Positions 7,844 to 16,676 are shown, numbered from the stretch's first letter. The stretch is DNA of 59,940 nt from [Streptosporangium] indianense (GCF_021474405.1 NZ_JAKEIO010000034.1:1-59940), one strand, 5' to 3'. Notes: generated by a model not told the origin, from the letters alone. Translations and numbers: made by a program.

Positions 7844-9166
7844 TCAGGCGGTCGCGGTGACCGGCTCGGTCCGGTCGCGCGGCTCGTCACGCGACTCGTC
7901 GAGCGGCTCGTCCAGGGAGGAGCCGTCGGCCGTGGCGTACGCGTCGCGGTCGAGCAGGTTCTCCCGGGCCGAGACCAGGACCGGGATCAGCGCCTGCCCG
8001 GCGACGTTGGTCGCGGTGCGGATCATGTCCAGGATCGGGTCGATCGCGAGGAGCAGACCGACACCCTCCATCGGCAGGCCGAGGGTGGACAGGGTGAGGG
8101 TCAGCATGACCGTCGCGCCGGTGAGACCGGCGGTGGCGGCCGAGCCGACCACCGAGACGAACGCGATCAGCAGGTAGTCGCCGACGCCCAGCTGGATGTC
8201 GAAGATCTGGGCGACGAAGATCGCGGCAATGGCCGGGTAGATCGCGGCGCAGCCGTCCATCTTGGTCGTGGCGCCGAACGGCACGGCGAAGGAGGCGTAC
8301 TCCTTCGGTACGCCGAGCCGCTCGGTGACCTTCTGCGTCAGCGGCATGGTGCCGACGGAGGAGCGGGAGACGAAGGCCAGCTGGATCGCGGGCCAGGCGC
8401 CCTTGAAGAACTGGAGCGGGTTGGCCTTGGCGACGGTCGCGAGCAGCGTCGGGTAGACGCCGAACAGCACGATGAGGCAGCCGATGTAGACGTCGGCGGT
8501 GAAGGTCGCGTACTTGCCGATCAGGTCCCAGCCGTAGGTGGCGATGGCGTTGCCGATGAGGCCGACGGTGCCGATCGGGGCGAGCCGGATGACCCACCAC
8601 AGCGCCTTCTGGAGCAGGCTGAGGACGGACTCGCTGAGGGTGAGGATCGGCTGGGCCTTCTCACCGAGCTGGAGCGCGGCGATACCGGCGACGGCGGCCA
8701 TGAACACGATCTGCAGCACGTTCAGGTCGGTGAACGGCGTGATGACGTCGGTCGGGACGATGCCCGTCAGGAAGTCGATCCAGGAGCCGGTGTCCTCGGG
8801 CTTCGCGCCGTCCTTGGGCGTGAGGCCGGTACCGGCGCCGGGGTTGGTCAGCAGGCCGATGACCAGGCCGATGCTGACCGCGATCAGCGAGGTGATCATG
8901 AACCAGAGAAGGGTGCGCGAGGCCAGCCGGGCCGCGTTGTTGACCTTCCGCAGATTGGTGATCGAGACGAGGATCGCGAAGAAGACGAGCGGGGCGACCG
9001 CGAGCTTCAGCAGCCCGATGAAGGTGTCGCCGACCTTCTCCAGTGTCGTGGTCAGCCAGGACAGGTCCTGGTTGCGGGCGAGCCAGCCGAGCAGCACACC
9101 CAGGACGAGACCGGCGAGTATCTGGGCCCAGAAGGGCACCTTGAAGGACTTCGTGCGTGAGGACAC
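7844..9166 (-). CDS. Dicarboxylate/glutamate:cation symporter (DAACS family)
   Basis: A 440-residue membrane transporter of the sodium/proton:dicarboxylate or glutamate symporter family. It has about eight hydrophobic helices, beginning FWAQILAGLVLGVLLGWLA. The family's transport-core signatures are present: the Ser-rich SRSSVGTMPLTQ segment at the re-entrant hairpin, GATTKMDGCAAIYPAIAAIF in helix 7, and the MEGVGLLLAIDPILDMIRTATNVAGQ stretch in helix 8. The MDG in helix 7 stands where many homologues have NMDGT. It should take up C4-dicarboxylates or glutamate/aspartate. The GTG start encodes VSSRTKSFK. It appears monocistronic, with about 330 bases of leader up to the next gene. Confidence 0.92.
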   Translation of the reverse strand: MSSRTKSFKVPFWAQILAGLVLGVLLGWLARNQDLSWLTTTLEKVGDTFIGLLKLAVAPLVFFAILVSITNLRKVNNAARLASRTLLWFMITSLIAVSIGLVIGLLTNPGAGTGLTPKDGAKPEDTGSWIDFLTGIVPTDVITPFTDLNVLQIVFMAAVAGIAALQLGEKAQPILTLSESVLSLLQKALWWVIRLAPIGTVGLIGNAIATYGWDLIGKYATFTADVYIGCLIVLFGVYPTLLATVAKANPLQFFKGAWPAIQLAFVSRSSVGTMPLTQKVTERLGVPKEYASFAVPFGATTKMDGCAAIYPAIAAIFVAQIFDIQLGVGDYLLIAFVSVVGSAATAGLTGATVMLTLTLSTLGLPMEGVGLLLAIDPILDMIRTATNVAGQALIPVLVSARENLLDRDAYATADGSSLDEPLDESRDEPRDRTEPVTATA

Positions 9167-9418
9167 GGGCTGACTCCGTTGGGGGGACGCGTAGGGGGAC
9201 TGACGTGGGGGACGACGGGGGGTTGCGTTACGTCAGGGACGACAGAAAGCGGACGCGCACCGACAGAGATCCACGTGCAGCCGCGCCACGAGCGGAGCGC
9301 TCAGAGGCGAAGGGGGCGCGACTGCTGACTTCATAGCACAACCTTAACACCAGAGCTTTGAGGACCCCAAAGCCTGGCTTTGACAGGCGATGACGCACAC
9401 ACACCCATACAACGCAAA
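9167..9418. other. Promoter region of the symporter gene
   Basis: This stretch has lower GC content than its surroundings. It includes a short hairpin CAAAGC-CTG-GCTTTG at 9368-9382 and the AT-richer TTAAGGTTGTGCTATGAAG segment (minus strand, about 9335-9353). The latter has an extended -10-like TGCTATGAA but no good -35. The symporter promoter should be here. I see no coding sequence. Confidence 0.35.
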
Positions 9419-9454
9419 GCGCCCCGTTTCCGATCATGTGCGGAAACGAGGCGC
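9419..9454 (-). terminator. Stem-loop terminator downstream of the DUF4229 gene
   Basis: Arms GCGCCCCGTTTCCG (9419-9432) and CGGAAACGAGGCGC (9441-9454) pair over 14 positions with one mismatch around an 8-base loop. It lies 45 bases past the DUF4229 stop. There is no clear U tract, which is usual for actinobacterial terminators. Confidence 0.75.
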
Positions 9455-9498
9455 GGCGAGCGCGTGGGGGCCCTGTCAGGAGGCCCCGCGAGGGAGCC

Positions 9499-9798
9499 CT
9501 ACGAGGTCTGCCCCTGGGTGCGGGCCGTGTCGTCGACGGCGTCCTCCTGGCTGCGGTTGGCCTCCATGTTCGCCTTCATCCGGTCGACGCGCTGCGCGAC
9601 CTGCACGGACGCCCGGTCCCGCTCCTTGCGCAGCACCACCAGGCTGATCGGCGCGGAGATGAGCAGGGCGAGCGCGACGATCCACAGCCCGTTGCTGTTG
9701 CCGAGCCCGCGCGGGGCGATGCCGGAGTAGACGGCGCCCCAGACGACCACGAGGCAGCCCACGAAGATTCCGAGGCGCATCAGCGTGTAGCGGAGCAT
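9499..9798 (-). CDS. DUF4229 small membrane protein
   Basis: A 99-residue protein with two predicted transmembrane helices (about residues 7-25 and 36-54) followed by a charged helical tail rich in Arg, Asp and Gln. It matches the actinobacterial DUF4229 family, whose function is unknown. The ATG at 9798 has GGAAGAG about 8 bases upstream; an in-frame ATG at 9840 gives a longer but less typical start. It is followed by a strong stem-loop, so it ends its own transcript. In the wider family this gene is often near menaquinone or cytochrome genes, and the futalosine cluster lies 1.3 kb away here. Confidence 0.8.
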   Translation of the reverse strand: MLRYTLMRLGIFVGCLVVVWGAVYSGIAPRGLGNSNGLWIVALALLISAPISLVVLRKERDRASVQVAQRVDRMKANMEANRSQEDAVDDTARTQGQTS

Positions 9799-9889
9799 CT
9801 CAATCCACTCTTCCGTTTCGAACGGCCGGAACACACCCAAAGGGGCACCGTCCAGTGAAGCACGCGGAGCGGCCGATCTTGCAGGGGGG

Positions 9890-10414
9890 TCAGGCCAGGG
9901 GCAGCAGCATGACCACGTCGTCGCGGTCCTCCCCGGGCGCCACCCGGATCGCCCCGGGGATCCGCCCGACCTCCTTGTAGCCGCAGGAGGCGTAGAACCG
10001 CTCGAGCCCGAGACCGCCCCGGCAGGTCAGCCGGATCGCCTCGATCCCGTCCATTGCCCGGGCCGTGTCCGCGGCGGCGCGCAGCAGGTCCCGCCCCCAG
10101 CCCTTGCCCTGGTGCCTGGGGTGCACCATCACCGTGTACAGCCACAGCCAGTGCGTCATCAGGTGGTGCGTGTTGAAGGTCAGGAACGCGGTCGCCGCGA
10201 CCCGCCCCTCCTCGTCGTGCCCGACGAGCAGCTTGACCCGCCCGTCCGCCATCGCCGCGAAGTGCTGCACGAGCGCGGGGCGGATCTCCTCCCGCGTCAC
10301 CGGCGGCACGTACCCGACGGCTCCCCCGGCGTTGGAGACATCGGTCCACAGATCGAGCAGACCGTCACGCAGCTCGGGGGTGACGGAGGGTTCGAGCGTG
10401 AGGGTAAGGGGCAT
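9890..10414 (-). CDS. GNAT family N-acetyltransferase
   Basis: A 174-residue single-domain GCN5-related acetyltransferase. The acetyl-CoA pyrophosphate loop is visible as HPRHQGKGWGRDLLRAA (about residues 108-124), preceded by strands containing TAFLTFNTHHLMTHWLWLYTV. The C-terminal part GLERFYASCGYKEVGRIPGA is the usual strand 6/helix 4 region of the fold. The substrate cannot be read from sequence. The gene lies 16 bases downstream of the uracil-DNA glycosylase on the same strand and may be cotranscribed with it, although no functional link is obvious. Confidence 0.88.
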   Translation of the reverse strand: MPLTLTLEPSVTPELRDGLLDLWTDVSNAGGAVGYVPPVTREEIRPALVQHFAAMADGRVKLLVGHDEEGRVAATAFLTFNTHHLMTHWLWLYTVMVHPRHQGKGWGRDLLRAAADTARAMDGIEAIRLTCRGGLGLERFYASCGYKEVGRIPGAIRVAPGEDRDDVVMLLPLA

Positions 10415-10430
10415 GCGCCCATCGTAGCTA

Positions 10431-11081
10431 TTACGACAGGGCGTCGGCCGCCACCTTCAGGTCCGACACCAGCCCCCGGTAGGCCGCCTCACGGTCGTCG
10501 GACCGCAGCACCGACGACGGGTGCACGGTCGGCACCAGCCGCTCCGGCCGCCCGTGGATCTCCTCCTCCAGCACCGTTCCCCGCACCTGCGTGACCCGGA
10601 AGGATGACCCGAGCAGCGCCTTCCCGGCGGTGGCCCCGAGGACGACGATCAGCTCCGGCTCCACGACCGCGAGCTCCGCGGCCAGCCAGGGCCCGCACGC
10701 GGTCATCTCCCGCAGACTGGGAGCCTTGTGGATCCGCCGCTTCCGCGGCTCGGCCTGCGTGAACTTGAAGTGCTTCACGGCGTTGGTGACGTAGGCCTCG
10801 GAGGGATCGATGCCGGCTTCCTCAAGGGCCCGGTCCAACAGCTTCCCGGCAGGCCCCACGAACGGCTTGCCCTGCCGGTCCTCCTGATCCCCGGGCTGCT
10901 CCCCCACGAGCATGACCCGGGCATCGGCGTCCCCCGAGCCGAACACGGTCTGCGTGGCGTCCCGGTGCAGGGGACACCCCCGGCACTCTGCAGCGGCCCG
11001 CCGCAGAGCGACAAGCCCACCGCGACCGGGAACGAAGGGTTCAGCGGTATAGGCATCCTCAGGTGCCGAGGTCCTGACCAT
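10431..11081 (-). CDS. Uracil-DNA glycosylase, family 4 (iron-sulfur type)
   Basis: A 216-residue enzyme of the UdgX/family 4-5 group that removes uracil from DNA to start base excision repair. Motif 1, VMLVGEQPGDQEDRQGKPFVG, and the C-terminal PTVHPSSVLR are clear. The Cys pair in AAECRGCPLH (about residues 32-39) belongs to the [4Fe-4S] cluster set; further Cys are at ACGPW. The sequence KRRIHKAP after VKHFKFTQAEPR is the H-containing insertion of UdgX-type enzymes (KRRIH), which crosslink to uracil-DNA. That makes a UdgX assignment likely rather than an ordinary family 4 enzyme. The ATG at 11081 lies close to GGAGG; upstream in-frame sequence is repeat-derived and was excluded. Confidence 0.85.
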   Translation of the reverse strand: MVRTSAPEDAYTAEPFVPGRGGLVALRRAAAECRGCPLHRDATQTVFGSGDADARVMLVGEQPGDQEDRQGKPFVGPAGKLLDRALEEAGIDPSEAYVTNAVKHFKFTQAEPRKRRIHKAPSLREMTACGPWLAAELAVVEPELIVVLGATAGKALLGSSFRVTQVRGTVLEEEIHGRPERLVPTVHPSSVLRSDDREAAYRGLVSDLKVAADALS

Positions 11082-11098
11082 GCCCTCCGGGTACCCCG

Positions 11099-11141
11099 CC
11101 CAGGGGCGCGGGGAACTGCGCGAAGAACCCTTACACACCCG
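11099..11141. repeat. Dispersed Streptomyces intergenic repeat
   Basis: The sequence GGGGCGCGGGGAACTGCGCG followed by AAGAACCCTTACACACCCGCA is a version of a very common Streptomyces intergenic repeat. It fills most of the 69-base gap between the uracil-DNA glycosylase start and the mqnE stop. A more degenerate copy is at 1931-1978. Confidence 0.65.
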
Positions 11142-11150
11142 CATCCGCCA

Positions 11151-12320
11151 TCAGACCCGCATGGGCTGCGGCGCCTCGCGAAGCAACGGGTCCGGCCCCT
11201 CATACTCCCGAATGATCTCGTACCGCGTATTCCGCTCCACAGGCCGGAAGCCGGCATCACGGATCAGATCCAGCAGATCCTCCCGCGTCAGCTTGTTCGG
11301 CGTCCCGTAGTTGTCCGCGTCATGAGTGATCTTGTACTCGACGACCGACCCGTCCATGTCGTCCGCCCCGTGCTGCAACGCCAGTTGCGCCGTCTGCACC
11401 CCGTGCATGACCCAGAAGACCTTCACGTGCGGCACGTTGTCGAACAGCAGCCGCGACACGGCGAAGGTCTTCAGCGCCTCCGCCCCCGTCGCCATCTGCG
11501 TCCGCGCCTGGAGGCGATTGCGCACCTTGCCGTCCTGCATGTCGACGAAGTCGTGCTGGTACCGCAGCGGGATGAAGACCTGGAAGCCGCCGGTCTCGTC
11601 CTGCAGCTCGCGCAGCCGCAGTACGTGGTCCACCCGGTGACGCGGCTCCTCGATGTGCCCGTACAGCATCGTGCACGGGGTCTTCAGACCCTTCTCGTGC
11701 GCGAGCCGGTGGATCCGGGACCAGTCCTCCCAGTGGGTGCGGTGGTCCACGATGTGCTGCCGGACCTCCCAGTCGAAGATCTCCGCGCCGCCGCCGGTGA
11801 GGGACTCCAGACCGGCGTCGATCAGCTCGTCGAGGATCTCCGAGGCGCTCATCCCCGAGATGGTCTCGAAGTGGTGGATCTCCGTCGCCGTGAAGGCCTT
11901 CAGGGAGACGTCCGGCAGCGCCGCCTTCAGCTCGCGCAGCGACCGCGGGTAGTACCGCCACGGCAGGTTCGGGTGCAGCCCGTTGACGATGTGCAGCTCG
12001 GTGAGGTTCTCCGACTCCATCGCCTTGGCGAGCTTCACGGCCTCCTCGATCCGCATCGTGTACGCGTCCTTCTCCCCCGGCTTGCGCTGGAAGGAGCAGT
12101 AGGCGCAGGAGGCCGTGCACACGTTCGTCATGTTGAGGTGACGGTTGACGTTGAAGTGCACGACGTCGCCGTTCTTGCGGGTGCGCACCTCGTGCGCGAG
12201 GCCGCCGAGCCAGGCCAGGTCGTCCGACTCGTACAGCGCGATGCCGTCCTCACGGGTCAGGCGCTCACCCGCCCTGACCTTCTCCTCCAGCTCGCGCTTG
12301 AGCCCGAGATCCATGCCCAC
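11151..12320 (-). CDS. mqnE: Aminofutalosine synthase MqnE (radical SAM)
   Basis: A 389-residue radical SAM enzyme. The CX3CX2C cluster motif CTASCAYC is at residues 68-75, followed by the family-typical SFQRKPGEKDAYTM and HIVNGLHPNLPWRYY. MqnE adds the SAM-derived adenosyl radical to a chorismate-derived enolpyruvyl-benzoate to give aminofutalosine, an early step of the futalosine route to menaquinone. The paralogous cyclase MqnC shares the fold, but the length and the HIVNGLHPNLPW segment favour MqnE. It sits at the downstream end of a same-strand block with an Lrp regulator, UbiX, MqnP and UbiD genes. The other Mqn enzymes (MqnA, B, C, D) are not in the window. Confidence 0.92.
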   Translation of the reverse strand: MGMDLGLKRELEEKVRAGERLTREDGIALYESDDLAWLGGLAHEVRTRKNGDVVHFNVNRHLNMTNVCTASCAYCSFQRKPGEKDAYTMRIEEAVKLAKAMESENLTELHIVNGLHPNLPWRYYPRSLRELKAALPDVSLKAFTATEIHHFETISGMSASEILDELIDAGLESLTGGGAEIFDWEVRQHIVDHRTHWEDWSRIHRLAHEKGLKTPCTMLYGHIEEPRHRVDHVLRLRELQDETGGFQVFIPLRYQHDFVDMQDGKVRNRLQARTQMATGAEALKTFAVSRLLFDNVPHVKVFWVMHGVQTAQLALQHGADDMDGSVVEYKITHDADNYGTPNKLTREDLLDLIRDAGFRPVERNTRYEIIREYEGPDPLLREAPQPMRV

Positions 12321-12359
12321 ACCTTTCTACGACAACGTCCCAACCGTACGACTACGCCT

Positions 12360-12815
12360 CTACTCCTCTTCGGGCAGCTCCCCGACCCGGTTCTCCCACT
12401 TCGTGGAGAGCACGATCGTCGTACGCGTCCGGGAGACGCCCTCGATCCCGCTGAGCCGCCGGATCATCTTCTCCAGACCGTCGACGTCCGCCGCCCGCAC
12501 CTTGAGCATGTACGAGTCGTCGCCCGCGATGAACCAGCAGTCCTCGATCTCCGAGAGGTCCTTCAGCCGCTGCGCCACGTCCTCGTGGTCGGTGGCGTCG
12601 GAGAGTGAGATGCCGATCAGGGCGGTCACGCCCAGGCCGAGCGAGGCGGCGTCGACGGTGGCCCGGTAGCCGGTGATGACGCCGGCGGCCTCCAGCCGGT
12701 TGATGCGGTCGGTGACACTGGGTCCCGACAGTCCGACGAGGCGTCCCAGCTCCGCGTAGGAGGCCCGGCCGTTCTCCCTCAGGGCCTGGATGAGCTGCCT
12801 GTCCACCGCGTCCAT
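12360..12815 (-). CDS. Lrp/AsnC family transcriptional regulator
   Basis: A 151-residue feast/famine regulator. The N-terminal winged helix-turn-helix (residues 3-55, AVDRQLIQALRENGRASYAE, then LVGLSGPSVTDRINRLEAAG) is followed by the RAM/AsnC ligand-binding domain with alternating strands (VTALIGISLSD, CWFIAGDDSYMLKVRAADVD). Such proteins assemble as octamers and respond to amino acids. It lies between mqnE (39 bases downstream) and ubiX (57 bases upstream) on the same strand, so it may control, or be cotranscribed with, the menaquinone genes. No target site could be assigned. Confidence 0.92.
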   Translation of the reverse strand: MDAVDRQLIQALRENGRASYAELGRLVGLSGPSVTDRINRLEAAGVITGYRATVDAASLGLGVTALIGISLSDATDHEDVAQRLKDLSEIEDCWFIAGDDSYMLKVRAADVDGLEKMIRRLSGIEGVSRTRTTIVLSTKWENRVGELPEEE

Positions 12816-12872
12816 TGCGATCGAAGCCTTCCGCTGAAGTTGTCGTTGAGTCCGATGAGGTTCGGGTACTGC

Positions 12873-13559
12873 TCAGCCGTCGCGGTGCGCACCGCCGCCG
12901 AGTTCACCTTGCCAACGGCGGTAGAGCCGGTGCGGCACGCCCGCCGCGTCGAGGACGCGGCCGGCGACGAAGTCCACCAGGTCCTGGATGTGCGTCGCGC
13001 CCGCGTAGAAGGCGGGTGAGGCGGGCACGACCGTCGCGCCCGCGTCGTCGAGGGTGACCAGGTGGCGCAGGGTCTGGCCGTTCAGCGGGGTCTCCCGCAC
13101 GGCCACGATCAGCTTGCGTCCCTCCTTGAGGGTCACGCTCGCCGCCCGTTGCAGCAGGTCCTTCGACAGCCCGAGCGCGACCCCCGCCACGCTCGCCGTC
13201 GACGCGGGCACGATGAGCATGCCCTTGGTGGGGTACGACCCCGAGGAGGGCCCGGCGGCCAGGTCGCCGGCGCTCCAGTGCCGTACGGCGTCGATGTCGA
13301 CGGAGAAGGTGCCCGGCTTGCCGTCGGCGCCCCGGGAGAGCCATTCACGCAGGTCGGACTGCCAGTGGGCGTCCCGGAAGGAGATCCCGGTCTCGTCCTT
13401 CAGGGTGAGCCGGGAGGCCCGGGACACCACGAGGTCGACGCTCTCACCGGCGTCCAGCAGGGCCCGCAGCACGGCGGCGGCATAGGGGGTGCCGGAAGCC
13501 CCGGACACCCCTACGATCCAAGGCGTACGCGGCGTCTCGCCTGGCTTGACTGGGTTCAC
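12873..13559 (-). CDS. ubiX: UbiX-family flavin prenyltransferase
   Basis: A 228-residue flavoprotein that prenylates FMN to give the prFMN cofactor for UbiD-type decarboxylases. The N-terminus IVGVSGASGTPYAAAVLRAL is the FMN-binding start of the UbiX/Pad1 fold, and the conserved GMLIVPASTASVAGVALGLS and RKLIVAVRETPLN segments follow. The GTG at 13559 is the best start; a longer open frame upstream overlaps the divergent rhomboid gene and is not family-like. A UbiD partner is encoded two genes upstream, so the pair is complete. It lies back to back with the rhomboid gene, separated by 91 bases. Confidence 0.93.
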   Translation of the reverse strand: MNPVKPGETPRTPWIVGVSGASGTPYAAAVLRALLDAGESVDLVVSRASRLTLKDETGISFRDAHWQSDLREWLSRGADGKPGTFSVDIDAVRHWSAGDLAAGPSSGSYPTKGMLIVPASTASVAGVALGLSKDLLQRAASVTLKEGRKLIVAVRETPLNGQTLRHLVTLDDAGATVVPASPAFYAGATHIQDLVDFVAGRVLDAAGVPHRLYRRWQGELGGGAHRDG

Positions 13560-13650
13560 GACTCCGAGCCTATCGGGCGTCACAGGGTGGGAACCGGTCC
13601 AGGGGTGCGGGCCGTTGCACCGAGGGGACGAGCGAGCACTGGGGGTCGCC

Positions 13651-14259
13651 ATGCCGGATCCGCGAGCGGGGTGGTCACAGGGCGATCGCGCGCTGGCCGC
13701 GGGCAAGCTGATGCTGGCGTGGGTGGCGCTGCTGTGGCTGCTGGAAGTGGTGGACGTGGCCACGGGCCATGCGCTGGACGGCTTCGGCGTCACCCCGCGC
13801 GAGCCGTCCGAGCTGGTCGACGTCGTCCCCTCGTCCTTCATCCACTTCGGCTTCGCCCATCTGCTGGCGAACACCGTGCCGCTGCTGGTCCTGGGCTTCC
13901 TGGCCGCGCTGTCGGGTCTGCGGCGCTTCCTGCTGGTGGCCGCGCTGATCATCGTGGTGGACGGGCTCGGTGTCTGGCTCATCGCCCCGGAGCACACCAA
14001 CACCGCGGGAGCGTCGGGCGTGATTTTCGGCCTGTTCGGTTTCCTGCTGGTCAGCGGCGTCGTCGAGCGCCGCGCCTTCGGCGTCCTTGCGGGCGTGCTG
14101 GTCGCCGCGGTGTGGGGCGGCTCGATCCTGGCCGGCCTGGCCCCGACGCAGACGGGCGTCAGCTGGCAGGGCCACCTGATAGGTCTGCTGGCGGGCGTGG
14201 CGGCGGCGTTCCTGTTCCGCCGCCGCCCGGAGGCGGGCCGCGCGCTCACCGCCCCGTGA
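13651..14259 (+). CDS. Rhomboid family intramembrane serine protease
   Basis: A 202-residue, six-helix membrane protein. The catalytic serine motif GASGVIFG is at about residues 118-125, and the catalytic histidine is in the last helix (WQGHLIGLLAG). The HFGFAHLLANTVPLLVLG segment supplies the His/Asn oxyanion residues in helix 2. It should cleave other membrane proteins within the bilayer; the substrate is unknown. It lies on the opposite strand within the menaquinone block, and its stop directly abuts the mqnP stop (14259/14260), so convergent transcripts must overlap. Confidence 0.9.
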   Translation: MPDPRAGWSQGDRALAAGKLMLAWVALLWLLEVVDVATGHALDGFGVTPREPSELVDVVPSSFIHFGFAHLLANTVPLLVLGFLAALSGLRRFLLVAALIIVVDGLGVWLIAPEHTNTAGASGVIFGLFGFLLVSGVVERRAFGVLAGVLVAAVWGGSILAGLAPTQTGVSWQGHLIGLLAGVAAAFLFRRRPEAGRALTAP

Positions 14260-15162
14260 TCAGACGGTCAGACCCCGTACCAGCAGGTCCAACAGCGCGC
14301 ACACGAACAGGGCGATGCCGATGAAGCCGTTGACGCTGAAGAAGGCGCGGTTCACACGGGACAGGTCGTGGGGGCGCACGATCGAGTGCTCGTAGAGGAA
14401 CGCCGCGGCGACGATCAGCAGGCCCAGCCAGAAGAAGGCACCGGCGCCGGTGGCGAGGGCGTACCAGACGAACAGGGCCGTCGTGAGGGCGTGGCAGACC
14501 CGCGCGCCCCAGACGGCCGCCGGGATGCCGAAGCGGGCCGGGACGGACATGACGCCGATCTCGCGGTCGGTCTCCACGTCCTGGCAGGCGTAGATCAGGT
14601 CGAAACCGCCGATCCAGATGCCCACGGCGAGGCCGAGGATCACCGCGTCCCAGGACCACTCCCCCGAGATCGCCAGCCAGCCGCCGACCGGGCCCATCGC
14701 CTGGGCGAGGCCGAGGATGGCCTGCGGGAAGTTCGTGAACCGCTTGCCGTAGGGGTAGACCACCATCGGGATCACCGCGATGGGGGCCAGCGCCAGGCAC
14801 AGGGGGTTCAGCAGGGCGGCGGCGCCGAGGAAGACGGCCAGCGCGATCAACGCGCCCGTCCAGGCGTGCTTCACCGACATCGCACCGGTGACCAGCTCGC
14901 GCTGCGCCGTGCGCGGGTTCCGCGCGTCGATCTCCCGGTCGATGATGCGGTTGACGGCCATCGCGAAGGTGCGCAGCCCCACCATGCACACGGTGACCAG
15001 CAGCAGCCGTCCCCAGTGGATGTTCCTGTCCCACTGGTACATGGCCGTCAGCGCGGCGATGTAGGCGAAGGGCAGCGCGAAGACCGAGTGCTCGATCATC
15101 ACCAGCCGCAGGAACGCCTTGGTGCGTCCCGGCTGGGGGATCGCGGCGGAGGCGCTGGTCAC
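14260..15162 (-). CDS. mqnP: UbiA-family polyprenyltransferase MqnP
   Basis: A 300-residue membrane protein with about nine helices that should attach the polyprenyl tail to the naphthoate ring in the futalosine pathway. Both aspartate-rich motifs are visible: [15 protein letters not shown] (NDxxD-type, about residues 70-84) and [12 protein letters not shown] (DxxxD, about residues 193-204). The GTG start overlaps the stop of the upstream UbiD gene as GTGA, which indicates translational coupling. UbiA homologues also act on haem and 4-hydroxybenzoate, but the neighbours UbiX, UbiD and MqnE favour menaquinone. Confidence 0.9.
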   Translation of the reverse strand: MTSASAAIPQPGRTKAFLRLVMIEHSVFALPFAYIAALTAMYQWDRNIHWGRLLLVTVCMVGLRTFAMAVNRIIDREIDARNPRTAQRELVTGAMSVKHAWTGALIALAVFLGAAALLNPLCLALAPIAVIPMVVYPYGKRFTNFPQAILGLAQAMGPVGGWLAISGEWSWDAVILGLAVGIWIGGFDLIYACQDVETDREIGVMSVPARFGIPAAVWGARVCHALTTALFVWYALATGAGAFFWLGLLIVAAAFLYEHSIVRPHDLSRVNRAFFSVNGFIGIALFVCALLDLLVRGLTV

Positions 15163-16610
15163 AGGCCGTACTCCTTCCAGCGGCGGTCCACCTTCGCCGC
15201 CGTCTCCGGATCGGACTCCACCATGTCGGGCCAGCCGCCGTCGCGCGTGTAGCCCTCCTCGGGCCACTTCTTCGTCGCGTCGATACCGGCCTTGCCGCCC
15301 CAGAACTGCTGGTAGGAGGCGTGGTCCAGATGGTCGACGGGACCCTCGACGATGCTCAGGTCCCGGGCGTAGTCGGTGTTGCCGAGCGCCCGCCAGGCGA
15401 CCTCGTGCAGGTCGTGCACGTCGCAGTCGGAGTCGACGACCACGATCAGCTTGGTCAGCGACATCATGTGCGCGCCCCAGATCGCGTGCATGACCTTCTG
15501 CGCGTGCTTCGGGTACTTCTTGTCGATCGAGACGATCGCGCAGTTGTGGAAGCCGCCCGCCTCCGGCAGGTGGTAGTCCACGATGTCAGGCACGATGATC
15601 TTCAGCAGCGGCAGGAAGAAGCGTTCCGTCGCCCGCCCCAGCGGCCCGTCCTCCGTGGGCGGCCTGCCCACGACGATCGACTGGAGCAGCGGGCGCTTGC
15701 GCATCGTGATGCAGTCGATGGTCAGCGCCGGGAAGGGCTCCTGCGGCGTGTAGAAGCCGGTGTGGTCGCCGAACGGCCCCTCGGGCAGCATCTCGCCCGG
15801 CTCCAGCCAGCCCTCGATCACGACCTCGGCCTGCGCGGGCACCTGGAGCGGCACGGTCTTGCAGTCGACCATCTCGATTCGCTTGCCCGCGAGGAACCCG
15901 GCGAACAGGTACTCGTCGATGTCCCCCGGCAGCGGGGCGGTGGAGGCGTACGTCACGGCCGGCGGGCACCCGAAGGCGATCGCCACGGGCAGCCGCTCGC
16001 CCCGGCGCGCGGCCACCTGGTAGTGGTTGCGGCTGTCCTTGTGGATCTGCCAGTGCATGCCGATGGTGCGCTTGTCGTGCCGCTGGAGCCGGTACAGCCC
16101 CAGGTTGCGGACGCCGCTCTCCGGGTCCTTGGTGTGGGTCAGCCCCAGGTTGAAGAACGACCCGCCGTCCTTCGGCCAGGTGAACAGCGCGGGAAGCCGG
16201 TCCAGGTCGACGTCGTCCCCGGTCAGGACGACCTCCTGCACGGGACCGTCCTTCACCTTCTTCGGCGGTACGTGCGTCATCGCGCCGAGCTTGCCGAAGG
16301 CCTCCCGCACGCCGACGAAGCCGTGCGGCAGCTCGGGCTTCAGCAGCCCGCCGATCCGCTCGGTGATCTCGGCGTACGACTTCAGGCCCAGGGCCTTCAG
16401 CAGCCGCCGGTCCGTGCCGAACACGTTCATCGCGAGCGGCATGCTCGACCCGCGTACGTTCTCGAAGAGCAGGGCGGGGCCGCCGGACTTCTGCACCCGG
16501 TCGACGATCTCCCCGACCTCCAGATACGGGTCGACCTCGGCCTTGATGCGCTTGAGGTCACCCTCGCGCTCCAGCGCCCTGAGCAGGGAGCGAAGATCGT
16601 CGTAAGCCAT
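15159..16610 (-). CDS. UbiD-family decarboxylase of menaquinone synthesis
   Basis: A 483-residue prFMN-dependent decarboxylase that should remove the carboxyl group from the 1,4-dihydroxy-6-naphthoate-derived ring late in the futalosine pathway. It has the UbiD landmarks, including [13 protein letters not shown], the [15 protein letters not shown] segment, [11 protein letters not shown] (with the catalytic Glu region) and [16 protein letters not shown] chose the ATG at 16610; the longer frame upstream overlaps the divergent small membrane protein. It is the first gene of ubiD-mqnP, coupled by a 4-base overlap, and needs the cofactor from the ubiX gene 1.6 kb downstream. Confidence 0.92.
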   Translation of the reverse strand: MAYDDLRSLLRALEREGDLKRIKAEVDPYLEVGEIVDRVQKSGGPALLFENVRGSSMPLAMNVFGTDRRLLKALGLKSYAEITERIGGLLKPELPHGFVGVREAFGKLGAMTHVPPKKVKDGPVQEVVLTGDDVDLDRLPALFTWPKDGGSFFNLGLTHTKDPESGVRNLGLYRLQRHDKRTIGMHWQIHKDSRNHYQVAARRGERLPVAIAFGCPPAVTYASTAPLPGDIDEYLFAGFLAGKRIEMVDCKTVPLQVPAQAEVVIEGWLEPGEMLPEGPFGDHTGFYTPQEPFPALTIDCITMRKRPLLQSIVVGRPPTEDGPLGRATERFFLPLLKIIVPDIVDYHLPEAGGFHNCAIVSIDKKYPKHAQKVMHAIWGAHMMSLTKLIVVVDSDCDVHDLHEVAWRALGNTDYARDLSIVEGPVDHLDHASYQQFWGGKAGIDATKKWPEEGYTRDGGWPDMVESDPETAAKVDRRWKEYGL

Positions 16611-16676
16611 GGGGTCCAGTATCCCCGAGCCGCTACCCTGGCCTGGAACCACCCACCGCTTTCGCTGAGAGGCCGC

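Noticed and set aside
9228..9437. A 69-codon minus-strand frame upstream of the symporter
   Set aside because: Its codon use is unlike coding DNA here, it includes the hairpin region, and the product has no family resemblance. I treat it as promoter sequence.
11082..11144. Upstream start for the uracil-DNA glycosylase
   Set aside because: The added residues would be translated from the dispersed repeat at 11099-11141. The ATG at 11081 fits the family.
13560..14249. Long N-terminal extension of ubiX
   Set aside because: It would be antisense to the rhomboid protease gene, which has its catalytic GASG and His. The GTG at 13559 starts the normal UbiX fold.
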